From positions 21,959,001 through 22,023,000 of the forward strand of contig OZ005609.1 in assembly GCA_963930655.1 (NCBI GenBank): a stretch of DNA of 64,000 nt, read 5' to 3'. The position numbers and the translations under genes are program-made. Below the pieces are notes generated by a model. The model was not told the DNA's origin. It saw nothing but the letters and a program-made list of their open reading frames with translations, and did not search any database. Positions 1 to 12,900 of the stretch are shown piece by piece (positions within the stretch are counted from its first letter, which is position 1; the number at the start of each line of letters is the position of its first letter). The stretch comes from Myrica gale. Taxonomy: Eukaryota > Streptophyta > Magnoliopsida > Fagales > Myricaceae.

Positions 1-971
1 GTTTTAGAATGCGCAAAAGCTATCCACAAAAAGAAAACAAAAAATCTCTTATAGTTGACAATCTTAACTTTTCAAATGTATTATGCAGTTATCAGATTGC
101 TAATAACAAAATCAGTATGCAAGACAGAATCCTGAAATTTCTCAAATTTCTCTTGAAATCCTACACATATGTATAGAAATATATGTATTTTTAGCCATAG
201 TAATGTGGGTCAGCACGCACAGGATGTTTCTAGATTTAGTTGATAATAGTATTTAAGGGAAAGATTGTGTTGTGAAGTTTCAAGATTTCAGGGTTTTGGA
301 AACTACTGGCAGAATATCCGAGAACAAGCTGTTTAAGGGTTACAGGTGGAAATGGTCTGGGTTTCGTGGGGGAAAGGCTGTGAATCGGGAGAGAATTTGG
401 GGTTTGCAGTAGATTAACAAATGGAATGAGGCTTGGGGTTGAATATGGTGGAGAAAGGGTAAATCAGGGTCTGTTCTGGGGGCAGCGAAATGAACTAGAG
501 AATAGTAAATTGAATTCCTGGGTCGTTTGGTGGATGAAGGATTTTGAGTTTTTACGGGTTGGATTTTAGGGAAAGAATTGGCATAGAAGATGATGCACTC
601 TTTGTTGGAAATTGATGGAAACCAAAAAGAAAATTGCAAGAGGATGGAGAAGATAGAGCTAAGCATCACATCTGGGTTCCTTCCTTAGCACATTCTGAAT
701 GACTGGTAGTTTGGGGGTTCGATAGATTTCGAGGGATAAAGAAGTGCTAAAAATTTCATATAAAAGAGAATAAAAGGCTCAATAACGTTAGAAACCCGTA
801 ATATAATGGAATGGAGCCAGCTATATCTACACCTGCAAATTTCAATATTAGATTTTTGTTTACTTCTGTCATTAATCTTAAACTTCTTCAAGAGTTTTCC
901 TGCTTGCGCTCCTAGAATACATAAATTTCGAATCAATGATCTCATAATATTATTACTTTCACCTTCTACAG
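1..971 (+). other. Non-coding stretch, probably the tail of an upstream intron
   Basis: No exon is recognisable here on either strand. The open frames are short and have no protein-like composition. The stretch ends in an acceptor (ttctacag) directly before the first recognised exon at 972, which starts in phase 0 with His-Ile-Ala-Lys-Gln. It is therefore best read as the end of a long intron of the aminotransferase-like gene, whose first exons must lie left of the window. Confidence 0.55.
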
Positions 972-3900
972 CATATTGCAAAACAGCGGCTACCTGGTTT
1001 GCCAAGTGATTTGATGAAGAAAGGAAAGCACTTTATATTGATACGAAATCCCCTCAACATTTTGGTAAGATACTTGTTCAATTTATTTCCTTTCATTTGC
1101 CTCACAATCTGCTTCTTTTGTAAGCAAATAATCCCTTTGATCACTATAAATTTGTCTCTCTAAATATCTCCAAGTTATCCATTTGTTAATCTATTGATTT
1201 GATCAATTTGGTCCTCACCTTTCAGACTGGGGTTATCCTTCCATCAGCATACTGGCTGCTGTTAAGTGACCATATGGGTGCCCAATTCAATTTTTTGTAT
1301 AGTCATTCAAAATTTCTTTCCCTGGTAAGGAGAAGGCATCGTGTGCATGGTAAATTGTTGCATGAATGACACCACCATCGGGTGGACAGCAAAATGATAC
1401 TGTCCAAAACCATCGCCGCATCTGATGCGCAGTAGACAGACATTCAAGGTTTTGTACTCTCTTTACCTGCTCTCCCCAAAAACTTTCTCCCTAAAACTTT
1501 CTGTCACTTGTTTAGAAAAGTTTCAGTTTCTTCAATTTTGTTTGAGATGGCATCCTTTGAGTAGATGATTATGGTGACTGGTGGGGCTAGGCTTAATGGC
1601 TTTCACACAATGGTTATCAATATGGCTAATTTCATTTGGACGCTTCACCATGGGATATGGTTGAAAGAAAGAACCAAGGTTGGTTTCAGTTTACAAGCCC
1701 AGAAGAGGTCGAGCTACAAAGTAGGATTGGACTTATCTTGGATTTCCATGTAAGAAAGAGCTCCCTCAGCTGGATTTGGATGCACGCAATCAAAGCATGG
1801 AATTCTGTATGTGTAGCTTTGTTAAGGATATAATTGATGAACTTTTTACCAACTTCTAGTTTAAGGACAAGGCACTTTAGCGTGTTCAGGCAAGAGATCA
1901 TGCAATGTATACATTGCACTTTTTTTTTTTCATAAAGAATCGGTTACTGGAAATGCAAAGGCAAAGATTAAAAAAAAAAGAGAGAGGAACTCAAATTCCG
2001 AGTAAGAAAGTTCTAATTTTCAGTGCCATTGGGTGATGGCTGTTCTTTTTCTCTATTTTTTCTTATATCATTATTATCTTGTCCAAAACTTTGACGCTTG
2101 TAAGAAATGGTAGGGCTTTTATGAGTATGTAATAGTACAAGAGAACTCGGCACCGATAGCAATTCGGCACCAGCGAACTCGGGCTTGCAAATCACCAAAA
2201 CCTCCAAGGATGCCATTTCAAACCAAAATTTAAAGACACTGAAATTTTTCGTGATAATGTGACTCAAAGTTTGAGAGGAAAAATATGAATCATAAGGCTG
2301 CGGCCTGTGGGGGTGGGATGTGGTCAATGAGCTAGATCTTTGTGCATTTTATCAAGCATTTCTTAAAAGCATTTTGGATAAGGATGTTTTAAACACTTCA
2401 ACAATGGGGCTCTTGACACTTTGCTTCACAAACTATTACGTTTGAGATATTTCATTCACCAACTATTGATTTTGGTCATTTTGCACATGTCGGTTAATTA
2501 ATCAGTCATTTTGGACAGAAAATAACGCACATGTCTACCATCTTTTTTGGCAAATAAAATGAAACTTTTATCCCACATAATATAAAAGCTGAAAAGAATG
2601 ACCTAAGAACTGCAATTTTTTGTTGGATTTTATTTTATGTGGGGGTAAAATTGTCGTGTCACCTGCCAACAAACCTAGTGGTAGTCATGTGCGCTCTTGT
2701 CCTTTCAAATTGACGGAATAATGAACTAAAGGGTGCAGTGTCTAAATCGATCATTGGTGAATAAAATATCACAAATGTGTTAATTTGGGATGCACAGTAT
2801 CAAGACTCTGATAGTTGGAGGGTGCAAAGTGTATTTATCTCAATTTTTTTTTTCCCAATATTGACTTGTAGATTTTACAAGTAATAGTTTGTTATCTCTG
2901 GTTTTGGTAATCCCTTCTGCAATTGACTGACATTTTCTGTATGTTCTATCCGGTGGGTGTTTCACAGGGTTGTGCCTTCGTCCTTTCTTGAGTTAGGTTT
3001 TGCAGATCTAGTCTCCGTATACAATGATCTCCGTGAGTTGGGCAGTGCTCCACCTATCATTGATGCAGCAGATCTTCAGCAAGGTTCTGAGGTGTTATAG
3101 CTATCTATTATGCACGATTTCTCTGCAAAAAGTGTGAACATGAGTGCATTTTTCTATTGTATTTTACTTGTTTTATGAATTCTGTGAATGCTGTTCTAAG
3201 TTATTATCAAAATGGTACCCTGGCAAAATGTATGCGTACACATTCGACTGAGCTCATGCTTAAACAAGATCAATGTTGGTTGTCAAGCTTTTGGCAACTT
3301 TGGCTCCGAGTGATAAAAGAATCATATACATAATATCTTCAGGTGATAGCTGACTTGATTTCATCTCTTTGTTATTGCTCCAAGGATGACCAGTGAGTAA
3401 AACAAGTACTTGTTAGTTGTGTCATTACTGAATCGAAGTTACTGGTTGCGGAAGACCACAGCATAAATACTTGTGATACTTATTTGAGTGGTAGAGATCT
3501 CTGTTGAAAGAATTTGTAAGTTATTTGAGTGTTGTAGGTGAATAATCTGGATTAAGTCAGGGAAATGAAACGACAGGGATATTTACAAAAGGATGAGCAT
3601 ATATGTCTTCTAATGTGGTTTGACTCATCAGCTTGGTTTGGCACTGTTTCCTATGGTACTGGGAGTAATTTAATTTTTTGACTTGCCTGGTCCCTTTCTC
3701 TTTCTTTATCTCCACTCCCACACAAATTATCCATGTAGATGTATAAACCACGTAATTACAGGTTTTTTGTCATTATCCAATAGTTGCTGTTAATTTTTTT
3801 TGCAGAGAACAATAGCATTTACTTTTGTGTAGTGACTTGGTCAATGGTTTAGATATTCATGTTCTTATACATATCATGTACTGATCTTATTGATGGCAGG

Positions 3901-6900
3901 CTACTTTACGTGGTCTTTGTGAGGAGTTGGAAATTCCCTTTCAAGATTCAATGCTCAAGTATGCAAAATCTATCCCTATGGGAGCTAATACTTTCTTCTA
4001 GTTACTTTAACAGTTATTTGTGATTAAATGCATGGTATGATAATAAGTGGGATTTTTGTGCGATGACTTAGATGGAATAAAATTAAGCTAATCAAAGCCC
4101 TATCCTTACTCTTTGTGGGTTGCTACATAAATTTTGCCTATTGTCATGGACATATCAAGGACTATCTCTTTGGCCTTCTTCTTGCCCCTATTCCTCAAGG
4201 ACTATCTCTTTTCATTTTAAACATTTACATTAACTATCTTTGGGTTCCATTGGAATGCTAGTCCCTTGAAATTGTCGTTAACTGCATCTATCTGGTTATG
4301 CTCACGCTCTATGCCCATTTGATGTTGTGTCCTTTCTTTCCCGAAGCTAGGTTTTGCAAAATAGTGCATGACAAATTTGCAATCCAATCATTTTCAGATG
4401 GGAAGCTGGACTGAAACCAATAGATGGCATTTGGGCCCCATGGTGGTATAAAAGTGTACATAAATCAACATGTTTTGAACAAGCCAAAAAATATCCTGCG
4501 GTATGTGGTTTGCAGCCTATGTTTCTGCTAGTACATATTAATGAGATTCCTGGTTGATTTCTTTAGAAGTTGACAAAGATTGTGATAGATAAAGGCAGCT
4601 AAAGCATGAATTAAGTATACAAGATTTTAGACACTCAAAAGCTTTACATTTTAGTGTTTATGAGCTCGTGTTCTAACTAAAAATCTTTTTCAGGCATTTC
4701 CTTTTGCTCTGTATGACTTGCTGGAGGACAGTCTACCTTTGTACAACATGCTTAGGCGCCATGTAAAGCAGAAGTCATCCATTTTAAAGTCCCCCTTGCC
4801 TCCTCCTGATCTTCCAGTTCCTGCAAATGAGAAGCTGCTTGCATGGGTTGGGGATGAGATTTTACCCCGCGAAAGTGCAAAGGTACCTGTATAGAGGTGG
4901 TCGTGTTAAGATCTGCTACTCCACATGGTTCAAATTATGATGCACAGACTTTCTAGGTTTCTTACGCAAATCGTGTTGCCTATATAAGGCCTCTGTGTTT
5001 GACTCGGTTGTCCAAGGCGGTGATTCTGTTTGGGAGGGTCTTCGAGTCTACACTGGGAAGATATTTAAACTTGACGAGCATTTAGACAGGTTAATGAATG
5101 AAAAGAGAAAAGTCCAACAAAAAGTGATGCCTAGTGGTGATACATTACTTTGGCATAGTTCATTCATGTTCAGACTGTTGTAGCATCTAATACGTGAATG
5201 ATGCTTTTGTTTTAGTCAGTTTGACAAAAAAAAAGGATTTCATGAATCCTCAATGCAGGATATTAATTTGAAAAGTTCGAGGCAACTATGGACAAAGTAA
5301 TGTGTCTCATTGTAAGACATTGAATCCACTCGCTCTTGTGAACCCTGGTCATAAGTGGCAAAAGCCGCCGGAATCTTCATTTTTTGTCCCTTGCTACACC
5401 GCTGCATTAGTTGGGAGACATTTATCTTTTTCTCTCATGGACTGACGTTTATCTTCTACTTTTTGTGGTTGTCTTTGACATAAATGGATGGGTGCTTCAT
5501 TTTTCTGTCGTGGGCTTGTTCACTGACAATGTCTTGCAAAATCTTTGATGTGTTTTGCTTTTCATTAGGTTGTTTGACTCAGCAAAGGCTTTGGCTTTCA
5601 ACAATGTTCCAACGCGTGAAGATGATTATTCTGTAATCTCTACTCATGGGGGTTAATGCCTTAACAGCATCCTACTGTCATATATGTTTTTAATTTTAGT
5701 GAAATTGGGAAAATAAATTTGCTCCTTGATTTTTCGTGTAGTAGCCATGGAGTTGCTTGGTTCATCATGATGACTGGTGCATGAATGCAGGTCAAAGAAG
5801 CCATCTTCACAACTCTGATTAGGAATGGAATGTTTGATAACGCACACATTCGACTGTCTCTAACTCGTGGCAAGAAGGTCTCCCTCTCTCTCCCTCTCTG
5901 TACTGGAAAATTCCTTGTAATCCATATTAAATTCTATTAGGAAGTTCGTCATTTTTATCTAACTCACATTTGCAGTAGCCTACACGAAAGTTTAGGCTGG
6001 AAACAGCAAGACAGATAAAAATTTTCTTATTTAGCTTTGTGGCACAATCTATTTCTTTACTTTGTTACAATTATCTTGCCTTCTTCAGGTTACCTCTGGT
6101 ATGAGTCCAGTGTTCAATCTTTATGGATGCACCTTAATTGGTAAGAGAGAATTCCTAGTCCATTGCAATTATAATGCACGTACTGCTACATAATTTTTTG
6201 TTGTCCTGTTTGCGTGTTGGGCCCATATGTTGGCTGCCTAATAAACTCAAGTTTTGACATGTAATTGGTTTTCCCATTCTTAAACTGTCTTATTTTCTTG
6301 GGCAGATATGCAAACTTTGGGGAGGATCCCGTAAATCACTCCCACTGAATAGCTTTCAAAATTTAGAATGTGTGTCATAGACGATATTATTAAACTAGAG
6401 AAAATCTGAAATAGATATCTTCGCTAAGAATCCTGAGTGTACTTGCAAGTGATTGGCTTCTCTGCTTTAATGTCCGAGAGGTCATGGAGACTACTGAAGT
6501 TTGTCCGAATTACTATTTCTGAACATGAATGTTTAACCCATGGGTGTTAGATATTTTGCTTAATCAAGGTTCGAGAAACCTGATTATATTTAAAATCATA
6601 CTTGGTATTATTCAGGAAATCTGCGAGTTTGAGCTATTGTGTTTTGTTCAATTCATCATTTTATAAAACGCAACATGGCAATGGAGCTGGTGTCCAGGTT
6701 TTGGACATATCGCAATGGGTTTGCAAGCAAGGCACTAACCCTTGTACACACAATCTGTATTAGACAATAAGATTTTTTTGCACCTTTTAGCATATAATCA
6801 TCTATGGTAGCAGTTTTGTGACAATAGACTTTGCTGTTATAATCCTTGTTTATGGCATATATTCTTTCAAAAAATGCAGTGTTACCTGAATGGAAGCCCC

Positions 6901-9900
6901 CTGTCTATGATAATATGCATGGTATAACTCTGGTGACTGCTACTACGCATCGTAATTCACCAAATGTAAGCTTCTTTTCTTTTTCCCTCCCTAAAAGGTT
7001 ATAATATGGAGAAGGTGAAGAATCTCTTGCTTGTGTCTTAACATGGCTAAGTTTTAAGAAGATGGTTCCTCTTGAAGATCTTTGGTGTTACTTCATGATT
7101 AAGTTTAACTAAGATGGTTCATCTTGAAGCTCTTTGGTGTTACTTCATTGTTGTCATTTTTAACCATAGCAATATTTTCCTAAAGATATTTTAGGAACCA
7201 TAGCTTCGAGAGCTCCAGAGCCCTCAATGGGGCATTTTATGGAAGAAAAAAGTAAAAAATGGAAAATTGTAATTACTTTGAAGGAATTGACTAGGTGCTG
7301 AATTGTGTTATTTTGGAATCAACATCAAACCTGAGTGCATCAAGTTTCAACTCTTGACGTGGGTTGAATTTGACTTGTATGATGTGAGAATTTTGGCGTG
7401 AAGAATGACCCTAAATTTAATAATGTTAAGCTTAATTAGAACTAGCCTAACTGTTTTTTAATTGCACTGTATGATTAGCCACATGCTCTGGGCAGCATCC
7501 ATTTTCATTCGTGTTTGGGTGGATTGCTCTCGAACTTTAGATTGCCACTTCTGTGGAGTATATAGTGTAAACCCTGATAGGTCCCAGTCAAGAGCTTTCA
7601 GAAAATATAGCTAAAATTCTCTTCGGGTGAGAATGTACCACAAAATTAGATAACTTTTTATTTGCTTCTTTCCAACGTCAACGTACATTCCAATTTAAAT
7701 TACAATTGCAACAAACTATCCTAAAAACTAGACACCACTTTCCTAAAAGTTTGCAACTATTCAAATAAACAACACCACCTTTAACAACAAAAATAACGAC
7801 TAAAATCAAGTAAGCTAAAATCAAGGAAATAGATCAGGTCATCTCCTTGTTGTTAGCACCCACTTTAAGGGGATGTTTGTTTGCCAAAATATTGGGGAAT
7901 ATTCCCAAAATTTTGGGAATCTTTACTTTATTGAGATTTATTGGGGTTTGTGAAAAGTGAAGTGTGTAGGTGTAAAAGTTAAAAATTTTGAAGTTTGTTT
8001 GGTTTGTCCGATTTGTTGATACCCCAAATATTTGGGGTCTCAAACATGCCCTAAACCTCTAACTTTTTCTACGTGAGTCTGACTGACTCAACGTATCAAA
8101 CCCCCCACCCCACAAGTTTCCCTTTTTCCCATTATAGAACTTATTACATGGAGAGAGGAGATGGAGAGATAGTGTGACATTTTTCAACCCCAGGTTAGGA
8201 GATGGATTGATTGTTACATTTGCTCCATTGGTTTCCATGAGATTGTTTATGAAGCCAGGATCAGATAGCCTATTTGATTTATTAACCCAACAATAGCGTC
8301 CTGGTAAGTATGGGTTATGCCTGTTGCTTTAAGGAACATGTTTTTTCAGTTATGCTGAGTTTGTCTGGAACTGCAAGTAAAGATTTGTATCAGTACATTA
8401 AAAGACAAACCAAGCAAAGTAGCACTAATGTTAGCTTTCTAGAAAATTAATAGAATAGTATACTAAGCCATTCTCTCAGAAGTTTTTGTTTTCCTTTTCA
8501 GGCTACCTTGTCTTTGATAATTTGTTTTTTTTTATGACGAGGAAATTCCCCAAAGTCGGACCCTTTTGGCCCAACCCTGAAGTACAAACCCCGGCCCCCT
8601 GGACCGACCCCACAACCCAGGAAGCAGGTAAGTCAATGGCGATAATAGGGATGTTGATAAAAAAAAACTTGGGACATGTTAGAACCCAAGCCGAAACCTT
8701 ACCACCACACCAAACCCTTGGGGGTTTGTCTTTGATAATTTGTATTCAGCACATACATATAATAAACCAAAACATAGACAATTTTATCTGACATCTATAC
8801 CACAACTGGCCAAATGTATGACCATCCAAACACTTCAGCTTGCAAACACGTGTTTTCTAATTTACCTATTCTTCACTTTCGAGATGATTTGTTGCTTGCT
8901 TTTGAATAAGCAAAAAAAAATCCTGATTTGTAGCTCATGCTATAAGTCAAGATTCTCTAGTTGGTATTTGGTAGTCTCTGGAGGTTGCAACGAATGAACA
9001 TAACTCAAAAGTATTTTTTTTATAAGTAACCAATCTTATTAGAAAAAGCGAAAACAGTACAAAAGACTATACCGAAATCGCTTACTCCAAACAAGCAACA
9101 ATACTAAGAAAATCATGAAAATCAACAAAAAGGCAACCAAGCATCACATTAGCCCAAATAAAAATAGAGAGTAACAAAAATCCTTGCATCTTCACCAAAG
9201 ACAAAGAACATTCATCAAAACATCTACTATTCCGCTCCCTCTAAAGACACCACCAAATGCAAAAAGGAATCATTCTCCAAATAGCCTTGGCAGTTGGATT
9301 CGAGAACCTCCTATTCCAACTGCACAACACTCCCTCTACCTTCTTGGGCATCACCCAATGAAAATTCATAATGCCTAGCACATGATTCCAAAGCTCCCTT
9401 GCAAAAGGACAATGGAGGAGCACATAGTCAACCGACTCCCCGTCGCCGCGACAAAGATAACACTAATCAGCAATGTAGTTACCTTTTCTTCAAACATTAT
9501 CCGTAGTAAGAATTTTCCCGTGCATGGCCTCCCACACAAAGAAAGAGACCCTCAAAGGGCACTACAACCTCCACACCCCTTTCAAAGGAAAAGACAAGAT
9601 GTTCCTACTAGCAACAAGAGTGTACATAGACTTAACCGAAAACAAACTATTATTAGAATCCGTCCAAGACATCTTATCTTCCTCCCCTTTCCTAAGCGCC
9701 GATCCATACAATAAGGAGAAGAACGCGAAGAACTCCTCCAGCTCCCAATCATTTGCAGCTCTAACAAAGGAAACATTCCACGCTATAAGACCATCATTCC
9801 CCACCATATATTTCGCCACCGTAGCCTCCTTCTAACAAGCCAAAGAAAAAACCACCGGAAAAGCCAAAGAAAAAGGTTTATCTCCACACCAAACGTCCTG

Positions 9901-12900
9901 CTAAAATTTGACCCTAACATTGTTCCCCACCAAAAACCTAATATGTTTTCTGAAGGCATCCCACCCTTTGCAAATAAATCTCCAAAGGCTAACTCTATAA
10001 GACCCCCGAATAGAACGAGAACTCCAATCACCCACATAAGTCCCATATTTTGCAGCAATGACAAGCCTCCAAAGCCTATCCCTCTCATGTGCAAAACGCC
10101 ACAATCACTTACTCAAAAGAGCCCTATTAAACATGGAAATACTCTGGAGCCCCAAACCCCCATTATTTTTTTTTGATGACGAGGAAATCCTCCAAAGTCG
10201 GACCCTTTTGGCCCAACTCTGAAGTACAAACCCCGGCCCCCTGGACCGACCCCACAACCCAGGGAGCAGGTAAGTCAAGGGCAATAATGGGGGTGTTGGG
10301 ACTCGAACTTGGGACATGTTAGAACCCAAGCCCAAACCCCCATTATGAAAAGGAGAACACACTAGCTCCCACTTCACAAGATGTAATTTATGCACTTTCT
10401 CATCGCCGCCCCAAAAGAAATCCCTCTGAATCTTTTCCAACCTATTAGCCACCGCAACCGGGATAGGGAACAAAGATAGGAAATAAGTTGGAAGGCACGA
10501 AAGAGTAGATTTAATGAGAGTAAGTCTACCACCCTTTGAAAGATACATCATCTTCCATCAAAAGTGCTGATGGGTCTTGTTAGGTTGATGTAGTTTGTAT
10601 TCATCCAACTGACTTTGAATCTTTTCGATTATCTTTACAGAATCTGGATTCGAAGATTCACCATAACAACCTCCTCAACAACATACTTGCAAAGGTATTG
10701 CCCTATTCTCAGCATAAAAAGATTATTGAGAATGGTAAGCAAGACTATTTGAGAATATTCAATTGTTGCATGAATGGTGATTCTTTAACTCACTTAACCA
10801 TTTTAGGTGAGGAAAAAATTCATTTTGATGTGTATTGGAAAATGGAATTGTTTGCTCTTCTAAAAATGCACGAGAGTTATCAGATCCTTAGTTTTATGAA
10901 TTTTCCTGCCAGAAAAGCTGCAATCAGCCTTTTCCTAAGATAAACCAGAGGATGGACAGTTGAATTTTGCGAGAATTAAGGCTTACCCCGAACAATATAC
11001 GAGAGCATGCTAGAAGCCCTTGCTTTCTTGTCGTGATACTTTGGTAGTTTTCTGTCTCATCCATAGACGTCTTCTGTTGAATTTGATTTTTTGTTAATTT
11101 GAGTAATCTTTTATGGTGCAGATAGAAGGAAATAATGCAAACGCTGATGATGCCATCATGCTTGACAAGGATGGTTATGTATCTGAAACAAATGCTACAT
11201 TGTAAGCATATGCTTTTTCTACAGTTCTGGTGCAGACCTCCATGTACACAAGGGAGTTTTACATTTAGGTCAACCAGATGGGTGAACTATTAAGAATATA
11301 GGAAGTGGCGGTCACCATTTTGTCTGGTTTCTTTCTGTAATTAGCGAGCCTTACATTTAAGTCAACCAAATGGATGAGCTATTAGAGAAATGTCTCGATC
11401 TAGACTCGTTCTGTGGCATTCCGTAACACCTTTCTCTATCTAAACATCCACAGTGTGGATTGCTATGAGCTTCTATCTTCCAAATGCCCTGTCCAGTGGG
11501 CAATTTATGGATGATAGACAGCAGATCCCACCTCCCTGCATATTCCAACCCAATTTTGCTAAGCTGTTGGTTAATTGCTTCCTCATAGCCTCTGTGGGCA
11601 GGATTTCCTCTCAAATTTCATTATCAAAGGCTGTCAATGTCTTACATTGCACGAACTTGAACATTAACTTTGGCTGAAAAAGTTTTATCTGTTTAATAAT
11701 GCAGTTTTTAGTAAAGAAAGGGTGTGTTCTGACACCTCATGCGGATTATTGCCTTCCTGGGATAACTCGAGCAACTGTAAGTTGTATATTCCAAGAAAGT
11801 GTGAACGTCTCTGGTTAAATCTCAAATATGAAATGAATGGTTACCCCACATAAATCAGTGTAGGCAATCTTCAACTGGGACAACTGTGAATCTACTCAAG
11901 CTAATGCCATTCTGTACAGAAAAGGGAAATAATTTAACACACGTAATTTTGGGTGCTATTGATTGCTGTCCATTAAGATGTTGACATGGATGTAGGCAGC
12001 AATTAGGCTATAGTATGTTGTTGTGCATGCATTCAGATTACAGATTTAACTATTAGTTTTATTCTATTTGACATGGTATGCTTTTTTCATCAATAGGAAT
12101 CTGATAAGCATCCTTTGAGAACAAAGATAGGTGTTTCCGATGTGTTGCTTTATTAGAGTGAATAGAACAGGTTTCTGAACCCATTCCATATAAACCATAC
12201 CTTTAGCTTGTCCTTCTTGCATTACTAGGTTTTCAACCCCCTGCCCCTCAGGGCACTTTAGATGATACTCTTTCAACTTCTGTGCAAATACCTATTTGAT
12301 TGTTAAGGCATATCCCGCATTTTGGCATTGATATGACCAAGTTGTTTTTTGGGTTTGCAGGTCATGGACCTTGTGGCAAAGCAAATGCTAGTCTTAGAGG
12401 AGAGAAGAATTAGCCTATCAGAGTTTCACACAGCGGATGAGGTTTACACGTATATTTGTCTTTTGGGATTTCTGTCGTTTACCCTAGGACTAAGGACTTT
12501 AGGCAATGTACTAAGAATTGATATGAAGTTTTATTTTGATTTAGACAAAGTGACTTAGTTCTTTCATTCCTAGGTAAGTAAATGGCATATTTTTTGTATA
12601 AGACAATAATGCGCACAAATAGGTATCTATGTTAGTCTCAGGTGTCATGGTGAAGGCAATTAACTACTTTTAGACTGTGATCCCTAGATAATGGAACTAG
12701 TCATGATAAAAGTATTCCTTAAGATGTACCTCGCATTATAAGTCTATTTACGTCATTTGTTCTTTCACTTGCATTCATGTTAAACTTTTCCTTTAGTTGT
12801 ACAAAATTGGTTTCCTTTCTCTTTTACACATATCATTGTCATTAATTGCTTCTTTAGTAATAATGGTTACCTGTTATTAGCATGCATATATGCACTGAAT

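Larger units (their letters stand above)
6966..10640 (+). other. 3.7-kb intron loaded with transposable elements
   Basis: The donor gtaagc follows the exon ending Asn-Ser-Pro-Asn, and the acceptor tctttacag precedes the exon that holds the catalytic lysine. It holds a Harbinger MITE (7869-8051), a SINE (8525-8725) and an antisense LINE relic with a second SINE (9013-10557). Near 7065-7150 a roughly 45-bp phrase (cttgaag.tctttggtgtta) occurs twice in tandem. All insertions can be removed at their duplications, leaving a much shorter ancestral intron. Confidence 0.85.

Noticed and set aside
340-1009. Overlapping short open frames on both strands at the left edge
   Set aside because: No family resemblance and low-complexity composition. 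They lie in what reads as an intron before the exon at 972.
1565-1833. Two overlapping plus-strand frames of 62 and 65 codons
   Set aside because: They read protein-like for short stretches, but no family is recognised, there is a stop just upstream and no splice connection to the surrounding gene.
2140-2215. Repeated aactcggcacc/aattcggcacc phrase resembling a cDNA-cloning adaptor
   Set aside because: The match to the adaptor is imperfect, the phrase recurs diverged, and the flanks are ordinary genomic DNA, so vector contamination is unlikely.
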